From Massilibacteroides sp. (lineage in GTDB: Bacteria; Bacteroidota; Bacteroidia; Bacteroidales; Tannerellaceae): a stretch of 64,000 nucleotides of DNA. The stretch's first letter is position 1. Each line of letters starts with the position of its first letter. Where the stretch lies: the NCBI GenBank assembly GCA_028708075.1, contig JAQVZS010000012.1, positions 1-64,000 on the forward strand. The letters are read 5' to 3'. Made by a program: the position numbers and the translations under genes. Positions 45,462 to 54,476 of the stretch are shown piece by piece. The notes under the pieces were generated by a model. That model had not been told where the DNA came from. It made no database searches and saw only the letters and a program-made list of their open reading frames with translations.

Positions 45462-46217
45462 ATGCAACCAGTATTTACAATCATAACAGTTACCTATAAT
45501 GCCGAACAATGGTTAGAACGTACGATTTTAAGTGTGTTAGGGCAATCATATCCTGCGATTGAATATATCATTATTGACGGAGGATCGACTGATAAGACGA
45601 TACAGATCATTCAACAATACATTTCAGGAATTGCTTATACGGTAAGTGAAGTTGATCATGGATTATATGATGCAATGAATAAAGGATTAAAAAGAGCTAC
45701 AGGAGATTATGTGTGGTTTATAAACGCCGGAGACACTCTTTATTCTTCAGATATAATTCAAACGATAGTGAATAAAATATCAAAACGAAAAAAGTTGCCG
45801 GACATCCTATATGGAGAAACAGAAATAATAGATACAAAAGGTAGATCATTAGGGAAAAGAAGATTAAAGGCTCCCAAAGAATTAACATGGAAGAAATTTC
45901 GCATGGGAATGTTGGTCTGTCATCAGTCTTTTGTTGTTAAAAAAAGTATCGCTCCGGAATATAATTTGCAATATCGTTTTTCTTCAGACTTCGACTGGTG
46001 TATTCGTTGTTTGAAAAAATCAAAGAAAAATATTAATACGCATTTAATTTTATCCTGTTTTCTAAAAGGAGGTATGACCTCTGCAAACCGGAAAGCGTCA
46101 TTAAAAGAAAGGTATCATATAATGTGTCAATACTATGGTAGATTATCGACATCAATATTGCATATTTGGTTTTTTATTCGTTTTTATACCACAAAATGGT
46201 TCAGTCCAAACGTTTAA
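45462..46217 (+). CDS. Glycosyltransferase family 2 (WcaE-like)
   Basis: A 251-residue single-domain GT-A transferase. The nucleotide motif IIDGGSTDKT is near residues 36-45, followed by SEVDHGLYDAMNKGLKRATGDYVWFINAGDTLY (61-93). Its GLYDAMNKG and NAGD phrases are typical of the colanic-acid WcaE/WbyL-like branch. A later HQSFVVKK (near 154-161) lines the acceptor site. It is the last gene of the AT-rich island before yfhO and may be reading through to it, though yfhO has its own -7 element. Confidence 0.88.
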   Translation: MQPVFTIITVTYNAEQWLERTILSVLGQSYPAIEYIIIDGGSTDKTIQIIQQYISGIAYTVSEVDHGLYDAMNKGLKRATGDYVWFINAGDTLYSSDIIQTIVNKISKRKKLPDILYGETEIIDTKGRSLGKRRLKAPKELTWKKFRMGMLVCHQSFVVKKSIAPEYNLQYRFSSDFDWCIRCLKKSKKNINTHLILSCFLKGGMTSANRKASLKERYHIMCQYYGRLSTSILHIWFFIRFYTTKWFSPNV

Positions 46218-46222
46218 AACTA

Positions 46223-46230
46223 TATATTTG
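46223..46230 (+). promoter_or_regulatory. -7 element for the YfhO-family gene
   Basis: TATATTTG matches TAnnTTTG in the 44-base gap after the last glycosyltransferase, 32 bases before the yfhO ATG. The -33 element is not clear. Confidence 0.5.
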
Positions 46231-46261
46231 CATCCATGACTAATTCATTACATCTGCTACC

Positions 46262-48769
46262 ATGAATATTTATTTAAAGAAAAACATAGGCCATATCTTC
46301 GCCATTTTTCTCTTTTGTCTTCTTGTGGTTCTTTATTTTTATCCTGCAATTTTTGAAGGAAAAACAACGCAACAAGGGGATGTGCAAAAATTTATCGGAA
46401 TGGCACAAGAGTTAAAAGAGTATGCAGAAAAGGAGAATGGAAAGTCTGCTTGGACAGGAGCAATGTTTTCCGGTATGCCTGCCTATCATATTAGTGTATT
46501 CGGTGATCCCGTAAATGCCATGGATACTGTGCAAAAGCCGTTAAAAATGGTAGATCCTGAAGGAGGAAGTATTCTTTTAATCGCCATGATCTCTTTTTAT
46601 ATTCTCATGTGTGTCTTAAAAACAAACCGCTGGCTTGCCATTGCTGGTGCCATTGCTTTTGCTTTTGCCTCATATAATATTATCATAATTGTTGCTGGTC
46701 ATATTACCAAAGCTTATGTTATTGCCTATATGCCTTTAACTATAGCAGGGATGGTACTATTGTTCAAACGAAATCAGCTTTTAGGTGGAGTTCTTTTTAT
46801 ACTTGGCGTTGCTTTATCTGTCTTGAATTTTCACGTTCAAATTACCTATTATCTTCTATTATTATGCTTATTTATTTATATGGGATATTTGGTTACAAAA
46901 ATTCAACAAAAAGAATATACAGAACTACTAAAAATCTCCTTAATTATGGTTGCTTCCGTAATGCTTGCCATCCTGCCAAATATAAAAAACATTTATGCGA
47001 ACTGGGAATCAAGCGCTCATTCTACCCGTGGCGCTACGGAACTGGCCACGACAACAGTCAAAGGAGAAAAGATTTCTTCTGGATTAGATAAGAATTATGC
47101 TTTTCAGTGGAGTTATCAGAAGCGGGAGTTGCTGACTTTGTTGATCCCAAATGCTTATGGCGGAGCGTCTATCGGAACCTTGGGGCCGGATTCGGAATTG
47201 TATCAGGCAATGCGAAAACAGGGAGCGCAGGTTGGTAAGGAAGTGCAATCGTACACGTACTGGGGTGACAAGACTACGTCCGGGCCAGTTTATTTCGGCG
47301 CTTTAGTTTGTTTCCTTTTTGTGTTCGGTATGTTTGTGGTGCGTAGTCCGTATAAATGGTGGTTGTTCGGTGGCGCGTTGTTTCTTACGTTCCTTGCTTT
47401 AGGGCGTTATATGGATTGGTTCAATAATATCATATTCCATTATTTGCCTTTGTATAACAAATTCCGGACGGTGGAGATGGCGTTGGTTATCCCCGGTTTG
47501 GTTTTCCCGATTATCGCAATCTGGGGCTTGAAGGATTTGTTGGCTGACAATGTGGATATGAAACTTTTTAAGCGGGGAATGATCGGATCGTTGGCGATTA
47601 CCGGCGGACTTTGCCTGATTGTTTGGTTAATGCCGAATTTGTTGCTCAACTTCAGCTCGGAACTGGATGTGCAACGCCAGCTTCCGGACTGGTACATTCA
47701 ACCGCTGATGCTCGACCGGGCTTCTTTGGCTTCGGCGGATGCATTCCGTTCGCTTGTGTTTATCCTTTTGGGTGCCGCATTGTTATTTCTGTACTGGAAA
47801 TCGAACGACAAAAAGAAAATGGGCACGGTTCTTTCCGCAGGTGTAGCGATTTTGATCTTAGTCGATCTATGGACAGTAGATAAACGATTCTTGAGTAATG
47901 ACGATTTTGTGAAAGAAAAACCGCACGAAACTTATAAAGAGTCGGTTGCCGACCAGGCAATTCTAGAAGACAAAGATCCGTCTTATCGTGTGTTGAACCT
48001 GAACGATCCTTTCCAGGAAACCTCCACTTCTTATTTCCATAAATCAATCGGTGGCTATCATGCGGCTAAGCTAAGGCGTTATCAGGAATTGATCGATCAT
48101 CGCCTCGCTCCGGAAATCAACGGCATTATTTCTTCTCTCCAAAAAGCGCAAACAATCGAAGATATCATGGGGATTTTAGCAGCCTCTCCTTCTTTAAATA
48201 TGCTGAATACCCGGTACATTATTTATAATCCGGAACAGCCTCCGATTCGCAATCCGTATGCTTACGGAAATGCCTGGTTTGTTCCGAAAGTAAAATTAGT
48301 CGAAAATGCAGACGCGGAAATAGCGGCACTTAACGAAATCGATCCATTAAAAACAGGGATAGTTGACAAACGTTTTGCGGCAAGTCTGGAAGGATTCCGT
48401 CCGGTGGCGGATTCGACCGCAACCATTATGCTGACAGCTTACCGCCCGAACCGTCTAACTTATTCAACAGAGAGCGCAAGTGACCAACTCGCCGTTTTCT
48501 CGGAGGTCTATTATCAACCGGGATGGGGCGTAACGATAGATGGAAAGCCTGCTTCGCATTTCAGAGCAGACTGGACTTTACGGGCGATGATTGTCCCCGC
48601 CGGTAAACATGAGATTATCTTCGAATTCTATCCAAAAGCCTATGTTGTTGCGGCCAATATCAGTTCGTACAGTTCATTCTTAATCCTGTTATTGCTTTGT
48701 GCAGCGATTGGGTATTCTATTTGGAGAAAACGGAAACAAAAAAAATCAAGAGTGCACCGACTGAGCTAA
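46262..48769 (+). CDS. YfhO-family membrane protein
   Basis: An 835-residue polytopic membrane protein with about 12 spans in residues 10-560 and a soluble outward domain (about 580-800, GWGVTIDGKPASHFRADW) before a last span and basic tail. YfhO/GT-C-like proteins use polyprenyl-phosphate sugars to modify surface polymers such as teichoic acids in Firmicutes; in Bacteroidetes the role is unproven. Its first third is AT-rich like the island, whereas from about base 47,080 codons become GC-richer. Next to a variable glycan locus, this may be the outer edge of an exchanged segment. Confidence 0.85.
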   Translation: MNIYLKKNIGHIFAIFLFCLLVVLYFYPAIFEGKTTQQGDVQKFIGMAQELKEYAEKENGKSAWTGAMFSGMPAYHISVFGDPVNAMDTVQKPLKMVDPEGGSILLIAMISFYILMCVLKTNRWLAIAGAIAFAFASYNIIIIVAGHITKAYVIAYMPLTIAGMVLLFKRNQLLGGVLFILGVALSVLNFHVQITYYLLLLCLFIYMGYLVTKIQQKEYTELLKISLIMVASVMLAILPNIKNIYANWESSAHSTRGATELATTTVKGEKISSGLDKNYAFQWSYQKRELLTLLIPNAYGGASIGTLGPDSELYQAMRKQGAQVGKEVQSYTYWGDKTTSGPVYFGALVCFLFVFGMFVVRSPYKWWLFGGALFLTFLALGRYMDWFNNIIFHYLPLYNKFRTVEMALVIPGLVFPIIAIWGLKDLLADNVDMKLFKRGMIGSLAITGGLCLIVWLMPNLLLNFSSELDVQRQLPDWYIQPLMLDRASLASADAFRSLVFILLGAALLFLYWKSNDKKKMGTVLSAGVAILILVDLWTVDKRFLSNDDFVKEKPHETYKESVADQAILEDKDPSYRVLNLNDPFQETSTSYFHKSIGGYHAAKLRRYQELIDHRLAPEINGIISSLQKAQTIEDIMGILAASPSLNMLNTRYIIYNPEQPPIRNPYAYGNAWFVPKVKLVENADAEIAALNEIDPLKTGIVDKRFAASLEGFRPVADSTATIMLTAYRPNRLTYSTESASDQLAVFSEVYYQPGWGVTIDGKPASHFRADWTLRAMIVPAGKHEIIFEFYPKAYVVAANISSYSSFLILLLLCAAIGYSIWRKRKQKKSRVHRLS

Positions 48770-49071
48770 ATAATCATCCTTATCATTTATTTTTTGCTTC
48801 CCAAAGTATTTTTTTCTTTTCCCTGATCAAAAATTTGTATCACTATTATCGTATAGTTTTTTGACAACTGTGATAATTTATTTTGATAACTGTGGTAATT
48901 TATTTTGACAACTGTGGTAAATATTTACTACAATTGTCAAAATAGAGATGCAACAGGACAACAAAAAAGGTTCATCCGGGTGATTAAAAAGATTCGCCAC
49001 GATGACAAAAAAACTTGCCCCCGAATGTTACATGGGCTCGTCGTTCAATAAAAACAAATCGGAAGAAACAG
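48770..49071. other. Intergenic region between converging genes with repeat array
   Basis: A 302-base gap after yfhO and before the end of the opposing histidine kinase gene. It contains no ORF of note. The first 70 bases are T/C-rich, the centre holds three 22-base repeats closing in a 40-base palindrome (48859-48942), and the rest is plain. No recognisable intrinsic terminator for yfhO was found apart from the palindrome. Confidence 0.7.
48859..48942. repeat. Three 22-bp direct repeats ending in a 40-bp palindrome
   Basis: Units at 48859-48880, 48881-48902 and 48903-48924 share TTTTGAYAACTGTGRTAA. An inverted copy occupies 48921-48942, so the last unit and the inverted copy make a 40-base dyad (48903-48942) with two mismatched pairs out of 20. 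The spacing is close to two helical turns. It has no spacers, so it is not CRISPR-like. It looks like a multi-site binding region for a dimeric protein, or possibly a large terminator. Confidence 0.85.
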
Positions 49072-50061
49072 TTAGAATTGGGGAAACTGCATTCGAAAAA
49101 CTGTTCTTTCGCCAGGCTCAGAATGTACGAGAAGTTTACCACCGTGAAGTTGCATGATCCGCTTCGTTAACGGAAGACCTATTCCGCTCCCTTCTTTTTT
49201 CGTGGAATAAAACGGTGCAAACACGTCGTCCAAACGGTTTTGCGGAATACCGTCACCGTTATCTGTTACTTGGATAAATGAAAAATCTGTCTCCTTTCCT
49301 GCCTCAACAACAATCAGCGGATCCCGGACATTCGCTGTGGCTTGCAATGCGTTACGGATAAGATTGATCAAACCTAATGTAATTAAATGTTGATCCAAGG
49401 TCAGTTCCATCTGCTCCGGCGAAAGGTAATGAATAGATTGACTTCCCGATTCCGAGCTCAAAAGCCGTTCTAGTTTACCCAAAAAAGTACGGACGTTTAC
49501 ACAGTCCTTCACCGGCTCTGGCAGATGGGTTAGCCGGTGATATGCATTCAGAAAAGCGTTCAATTGCACCACTTGCGAGTAAATGGTCTGTAACCCGTCA
49601 ATCATTCCTTTTCGGTCGTATTCATCCGTATAGTTGAGCAAGTCGGCCGACAAAGAAGCTACCGGCGTTATCGAATTCCGGATTTCGTGTATCAGTACGC
49701 GGATAATACTCTCGTAATAAAGCCGTCGCTCCTCCAATTCCGTATGATTATTCTCAAACCGAGTTATTATCCGGTTCATTTCCCCGTATAAACCGTTCAA
49801 AAACGAATCTTCTCCTTTTTTCCCCGCAAAGTGGATATTAAAATCGTTATTTCGAATCGTCACAAAAAAGTTTTCCAACTGCCGATTTGTCCGTTCCATC
49901 CTTCCGACTAACAGGATTGCCAAACCCACGACAAGGCAAAGACAAACAAAAGCAAAAAAGAGCGAGATCCCATTAATCAAAAGCCACGCACCCGCGACGG
50001 AAAAGAACACAATACCGATTATCCCGCCCACAATCGTCCGGTGTAGTCGACGATTCAACAT
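49072..50061 (-). CDS. Sensor histidine kinase
   Basis: A 329-residue inner-membrane kinase with two adjacent spans (about 9-30 and 33-50) and almost no periplasmic loop, so the signal is probably sensed in or at the membrane. The H-box is VLIHEIRNSITPVASL (near 121-136), of the NtrB/AtoS style. The ATPase domain has NLIRNALQAT (N-box), DNGDGIP (G1) and GSGIGLPLTKRI (G2). It follows its response regulator by 19 bases and clearly forms a pair with it. Confidence 0.92.
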   Translation of the reverse strand: MLNRRLHRTIVGGIIGIVFFSVAGAWLLINGISLFFAFVCLCLVVGLAILLVGRMERTNRQLENFFVTIRNNDFNIHFAGKKGEDSFLNGLYGEMNRIITRFENNHTELEERRLYYESIIRVLIHEIRNSITPVASLSADLLNYTDEYDRKGMIDGLQTIYSQVVQLNAFLNAYHRLTHLPEPVKDCVNVRTFLGKLERLLSSESGSQSIHYLSPEQMELTLDQHLITLGLINLIRNALQATANVRDPLIVVEAGKETDFSFIQVTDNGDGIPQNRLDDVFAPFYSTKKEGSGIGLPLTKRIMQLHGGKLLVHSEPGERTVFRMQFPQF

Positions 50062-50080
50062 ACGTTTTCAACTTAAACAA

Positions 50081-50896
50081 TTACAGATCATATTTTTTCA
50101 GTTTATTATATAACGTCTGTCTGCTGATATTAAGTTGCAGCGCCGCCAACGTCAGGTTCCCCCTTTTTTCCGCCAACACCCTTTGAATAAATTGTTTTTC
50201 AATATCATCCAAGGTAAGCGAAGCAGACGATACCGAGCCGAGATCATCGAAGAGAAAGTCGTCCTCCGTCAGCTCTTCCCCATTATTCAGCAATATTGCG
50301 CGCTCAACACTTAGCTCAACAACGAAGATATTCCCCGCAAGCAGTCGTCCGGACAACATCTCACGCGCCTCACGTGCCAAAGAAGGAAACGGCTTACCAT
50401 AAGCCGCAGCATATTTTTTCAAAAAAAAATCAAGAAAATGCTTAACCATATCCATACCATCCGACATTATCGGCTCCGCACCATTTCCGGCAATCGTTTG
50501 CCGGAAAGCAGTGTTTCTTTTCTCCCAAGCCTCAACAACCGTCGTCACTAATTTATCATTGTTCCACGGTTTAATAACAAAATCGGCAGCCCCTTTTTTC
50601 AACGAAGCCACAGCTAATTCAACATCCCCGAAAGCTGTAATCAAAACCACCTCCGGCGGATTAAGACACTCACGAATCCGGTCGAGCCAAAAAAGGCCTT
50701 CCCCACCCGTCTGTTTACCCGTACCGAAATTCATATCAAGCAAAACCACGTCCACATCGTTTTCACGCAATAACGCCGGGAGCAATGTGGGAACCTGAAC
50801 GGTAAGCACCGTTTTGAATTCTCGCGCAAGAATCACGCGAAGCGTTTTCAAAACGAACTCGTTGTCGTCCACTATGATAATTTTCCCTGTACGCAT
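50081..50896 (-). CDS. NtrC-like response regulator lacking the AAA+ ATPase core
   Basis: A 271-residue regulator from ATG 50896; an in-frame start at 50947 would add 17 residues. A receiver domain (1-125, phospho-Asp54 in VVLLDMNFG, Lys109 in FVIKPW) is followed at about 150-215 by what looks like only the lid of a sigma-54 activator (GKPFPSLAREAREML, then AGNIFVVELSVERAIL). A Fis-type helix-turn-helix (229-271, GNLTLAALQLNISRQTLYNKL) follows. Walker A, GAFTGA and Walker B are all absent, and the sensor II region GNxRE is changed to GNIFVV. It can therefore bind DNA but should not activate sigma-54 polymerase. Confidence 0.88.
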   Translation of the reverse strand: MRTGKIIIVDDNEFVLKTLRVILAREFKTVLTVQVPTLLPALLRENDVDVVLLDMNFGTGKQTGGEGLFWLDRIRECLNPPEVVLITAFGDVELAVASLKKGAADFVIKPWNNDKLVTTVVEAWEKRNTAFRQTIAGNGAEPIMSDGMDMVKHFLDFFLKKYAAAYGKPFPSLAREAREMLSGRLLAGNIFVVELSVERAILLNNGEELTEDDFLFDDLGSVSSASLTLDDIEKQFIQRVLAEKRGNLTLAALQLNISRQTLYNKLKKYDL

Positions 50897-50909
50897 AACC
50901 TCTTTATCA

Positions 50910-50917
50910 CAAACGTA
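50910..50917 (-). promoter_or_regulatory. -7 element for the response regulator/kinase operon
   Basis: CAAACGTA reads TACGTTTG on the minus strand and lies about 14 bases before ATG 50896. This supports that start over the one at 50947. It faces the divergent ABC permease promoter. Confidence 0.45.
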
Positions 50918-51022
50918 CAATTTTAATCGATACAGAAAGTCGAACAAGATCGTTATCCTTAACCAACTTTCTCAAACGTCCAAAAATTAGACAATTTTCA
51001 GCTTATCCGGATAAAGGAACGC

Positions 51023-51030
51023 TATTTTTG
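51023..51030 (+). promoter_or_regulatory. -7 element for the divergent ABC permease gene
   Basis: TATTTTTG matches TAnnTTTG, about 52 bases before ATG 51082. The response regulator promoter is divergent within the same 185-base gap, so the regulator may control both. Confidence 0.45.
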
Positions 51031-51081
51031 CAGAGAACAAGCAGCAAGTAATTAGCTTTGACGGGAAAGAACAAAAACTGC

Positions 51082-53487
51082 ATGAAAAGCCTATCATTCA
51101 AACTCATCCTCCGAAGTTGGTGGCGAAATAAAACTTTTGCCATTATCTCTATCCTCAGTCTGGCAGTCGGCATTGCCTGCACAAATTTGCTGATCGCTTT
51201 TGTACTGCACGAATACCATGTGGAAGCAAGCAACCCGAATAAGGATAAAATCTATTCTATCCTTCAGGATTCGCCGATGCAGTCGGACAAGAAAGTCTTC
51301 TATGCTGTCGGAAATGTTCCGCCAATGCTGAAAGACCACTATCCTGAAGTCGAGGATTTCCTTTGTGTCGGCACAGCAGATATCAGTGAGATAGAAATCG
51401 GAGAAACGCTTTATGAACCAATCGACATTCTGATTACCGGATCCGCTTTCGCTACATTTTTCCCTTGTAAAACGATTTCCGGAAATTTGGAAGAGGCTTT
51501 AACCGAACCCAACAAAATCGCATTAACCGAACAAACGGCAGTCCGGTTCTTTGGAAAAGACAACCCGATTGGTAAGACCATCACCACCAAATACAAGAGC
51601 GCAGAAGCCGAATGGGGAGAAGCAGCCACAGATGAAAAAACGACCTACCAGGTTGTAGCCATTATAAAGCCTTACGATCAGACCATCCTTTCGTTCGATG
51701 GCCTTTGCTATCAAGCACCTAATCACTATGGAGGCACCTATTTCCTTTTAATGAACGGGACAATCGAGCCGGAAACGTTCGCTTTACGTGTAAAAAAAGA
51801 CGGGGTTCCCTGCATGCGGGGAGACGACGGACGCTATTATTTCTATTCGCTACAGGAGACCTATTTCCAGGATTTCAAAGCACAAACACTTCCACACCTC
51901 AAGCACCAGGATAAAACGAACTTATCGATCGGACTGTGTTCGGCTTTTCTTATTCTGTTAATCGCTTGCTTCAACTATGTCAATCTCAATTTTTCCCGTT
52001 TACTGCAACAACTAAAGATGATTCGCATTCAACGATTAATGGGCGCCTCCCGCGTAGCGATAAACAAGCAATTGTTTTTCGACATCTTTCTGACTGTAAT
52101 CATTGGCTTTTTGCTTTCTTTACTCATCATGTACGATCTCGTTCCGGTATTCAACTCCATTTTGGGAGGGCACATGAGCATTTCCTATATTTTCAGCCTA
52201 CAAGTCGTACCTTTCTTAATCGCACTGGTTCTTATCCTTTCAATTATTCCCGCCATTTATGTTAGTCGGAAGATCGTTTCTTTATCCCATCAACAGAATT
52301 ATGCATTATTTCGGGAAGAAGGAAAACAGGGAATCATCGCGGCACTGTCGGTTATACAATTTGCGATTTCTATTGCCCTGATCATAGCAACCCTGACCAT
52401 CAACCGACAGACCGCATTAATCCGAAAAGGTGGCGAAGCTTATCAAGAACTGATCGAAGTCGGCCCACCGGGAGGATACGGTAATATGAAACCTTTGATC
52501 ACCGAACTACACACGCACCCGGAATTAGGAGAAATAAGTATTAGCGAAGGCTCGGTATTACACAGTCCTATACGGCAAATCGTCGTTCCGGATTCCTCCG
52601 GCAACAATTTTTACTTTTCTTTATTACGGTTCAAAGGCAACCCGGACTATTTTTCTACTTTTCATATTTGTCTGAAACAGGGGTTTCAACCTCAGGAGGC
52701 AATCAAGAACTACGCCCGCCCGGTTTATATCAACCAACGTTTTGCAGACCTCTTAGTCACAAAAGGGAACAATCCGACGGGCCAACCTTTAAAGAGCTTT
52801 GACAAAGACTTTGACTCCCAAAACAAAGAAGATGGTTCGAAAGAAAATCCGATTACCACCATCGCCGGAGTCGTCGATAATTTTTTCACTAATTCGTTAG
52901 AGGAGGAAATATCGCCTGCGATAATAAATATCCATAATGATATAAACGAAAATTACGCGTACGTCTATTTCCGTTTAGATGAAAAACATCCGGAACGGCT
53001 GAATACGGTCAAACAGCTATGGGAAAAACTGTATCCGGACAAACTGTTCGTCTACCGGAATGTTTATCAGGACTTCATCAGCCGCAACCGGAAAGCGTTC
53101 GGCTTAGTAGAATTATTATTAGTGTATTCGCTGATCAGCATCCTCCTCACCAGCTTCGGACTGTTCGGAGTAGCGCTTTATTCTACCGAACAACGGACAA
53201 AAGAAATCGGCATCCGTAAAATAAACGGTGCCACAACACTGCAGATCATCAAATTGCTCAACCGGCGATTTATCTTATGGATAGGAATTGCTTTTCTCAT
53301 CGCTTCACCCGTTACCTGGATTCTGCTGAATCGTTGGCTTCAAAATTTTGTTTTTCGTACCGACATTTCCGCAGAAATCTTCCTTATTGCCTTACTCGTT
53401 GTCTCTGCAATCTCATTATTCACCGTAAGCTGGCACAGCTACAAAGCAGCATCCGGAAATCCGGTAAACGCACTAAGGGATGAGTAG
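51082..53487 (+). CDS. MacB/FtsX-like ABC transporter permease
   Basis: An 801-residue permease from ATG 51082 (MKSLSFKLILRSWWRNK); the in-frame TTG at 51058 is rejected. Two FtsX units are seen: a first span (about 20-40) with an extracytoplasmic MacB-like domain (about 45-280) and three spans (about 285-400), then a second set with periplasmic region (about 440-660) and final spans with the TKEIGIRKINGAT phrase (near 710-722). No ATPase gene lies next to it. Such permeases commonly neighbour kinase/regulator pairs in Bacteroidetes, and the divergent regulator may govern it. Substrate unknown. Confidence 0.9.
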   Translation: MKSLSFKLILRSWWRNKTFAIISILSLAVGIACTNLLIAFVLHEYHVEASNPNKDKIYSILQDSPMQSDKKVFYAVGNVPPMLKDHYPEVEDFLCVGTADISEIEIGETLYEPIDILITGSAFATFFPCKTISGNLEEALTEPNKIALTEQTAVRFFGKDNPIGKTITTKYKSAEAEWGEAATDEKTTYQVVAIIKPYDQTILSFDGLCYQAPNHYGGTYFLLMNGTIEPETFALRVKKDGVPCMRGDDGRYYFYSLQETYFQDFKAQTLPHLKHQDKTNLSIGLCSAFLILLIACFNYVNLNFSRLLQQLKMIRIQRLMGASRVAINKQLFFDIFLTVIIGFLLSLLIMYDLVPVFNSILGGHMSISYIFSLQVVPFLIALVLILSIIPAIYVSRKIVSLSHQQNYALFREEGKQGIIAALSVIQFAISIALIIATLTINRQTALIRKGGEAYQELIEVGPPGGYGNMKPLITELHTHPELGEISISEGSVLHSPIRQIVVPDSSGNNFYFSLLRFKGNPDYFSTFHICLKQGFQPQEAIKNYARPVYINQRFADLLVTKGNNPTGQPLKSFDKDFDSQNKEDGSKENPITTIAGVVDNFFTNSLEEEISPAIINIHNDINENYAYVYFRLDEKHPERLNTVKQLWEKLYPDKLFVYRNVYQDFISRNRKAFGLVELLLVYSLISILLTSFGLFGVALYSTEQRTKEIGIRKINGATTLQIIKLLNRRFILWIGIAFLIASPVTWILLNRWLQNFVFRTDISAEIFLIALLVVSAISLFTVSWHSYKAASGNPVNALRDE

Positions 53488-53488
53488 A

Positions 53489-54445
53489 TTATTTACGAAG
53501 GATCAATTTGCTCCATACAGCCGAAATAAATCCGGAACCGTAACCAGTTAACTGAATGAAGGAGGCCGGCACGGAAAGCAACGCAACTCGGAGGTCTTTG
53601 TTCTTCATCCAAGAATCGACCAATAACATCAGCATGTAGATTGCCGGCAGCAACAATAGGGGCAAATAAAAGATAGAAGCGATTAAAAGAACTATCAAGC
53701 CGATGGTAAAGATCGCCGGCAAACAATGAACGGGCTTGAGAGAGTCGGGATATTTGATAAATAAATCGATCCGCGCTTTACCCGAATGATTCACCTGACG
53801 GAAAAATTGACGGAGATCCGTTCTTCGTTTATGATACACCCAGGCATCAGGAAAATAAAAACAGGCGTACCCGCTCTTAAAAATACGGATACTGAAATCG
53901 ATATCTTCTCCATAACGCATGCGGGAAAACCCCTCCAACGCTTCATAAACAGTTTTTTTCATCCCCATATTAAAACTGCGGGGATAAAATTTATCTAATT
54001 TTTTTTTGCTTCCCCGGATTCCTCCGGTCGTAAAAAAAGAGGTCATCGCGTAATTCACCGCTTTTTGCGTAACAGAAAAAGCGGGATGCGCACGGTCTGC
54101 ACCGCCGAACGCATCCGCGTTATACTGTTTAAAAGAATAATCGACGTGTTTCAAATAGGAAGACGGAAGGATACAATCAGAATCGAGTATAATTACATAG
54201 CGTCCGGTAGCTTGTGACACCCCATAATTACGCGCCGGGCCGGGACCGGAATTTTCGATCACAAAATAGCGAATAGCCAACGCCCCATCATATTCCTTCA
54301 CCACCTGCTCGCACAAAACCGTTGAGCCGTCTTCTACCACAACGACTTCAAAGTCAGTAAATGTTTGCTGCGTCAAGCTTTCTAACAATTCATCTACCTC
54401 GTCCGGACGATTGTATACAGGAATTATGATTGAAAAAATACACAT
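53489..54445 (-). CDS. Membrane-anchored glycosyltransferase family 2
   Basis: A 318-residue GT-A transferase. The first strand is CIFSIIIPVYNRPDEV (2-17), the nucleotide segment is VVEDGST (near 36-42) and the metal motif is ILDSDCILPSSY (near 90-101). RYGEDIDFSIRIF (near 178-190) is the acceptor-side ED motif. Two hydrophobic spans at about 245-290 anchor it to the inner membrane. The stop is adjacent to the opposing permease stop. It is second in a pair with the upstream methyltransferase, 31 bases away. Confidence 0.88.
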   Translation of the reverse strand: MCIFSIIIPVYNRPDEVDELLESLTQQTFTDFEVVVVEDGSTVLCEQVVKEYDGALAIRYFVIENSGPGPARNYGVSQATGRYVIILDSDCILPSSYLKHVDYSFKQYNADAFGGADRAHPAFSVTQKAVNYAMTSFFTTGGIRGSKKKLDKFYPRSFNMGMKKTVYEALEGFSRMRYGEDIDFSIRIFKSGYACFYFPDAWVYHKRRTDLRQFFRQVNHSGKARIDLFIKYPDSLKPVHCLPAIFTIGLIVLLIASIFYLPLLLLPAIYMLMLLVDSWMKNKDLRVALLSVPASFIQLTGYGSGFISAVWSKLILRK

Positions 54446-54476
54446 CGGTAATTAACGTATCTATTTAAAATTAAAA

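Noticed and set aside
48859..48942. Possible CRISPR array
   Set aside because: The units are 22 bases long and directly adjacent without unique spacers, and no cas genes are near.
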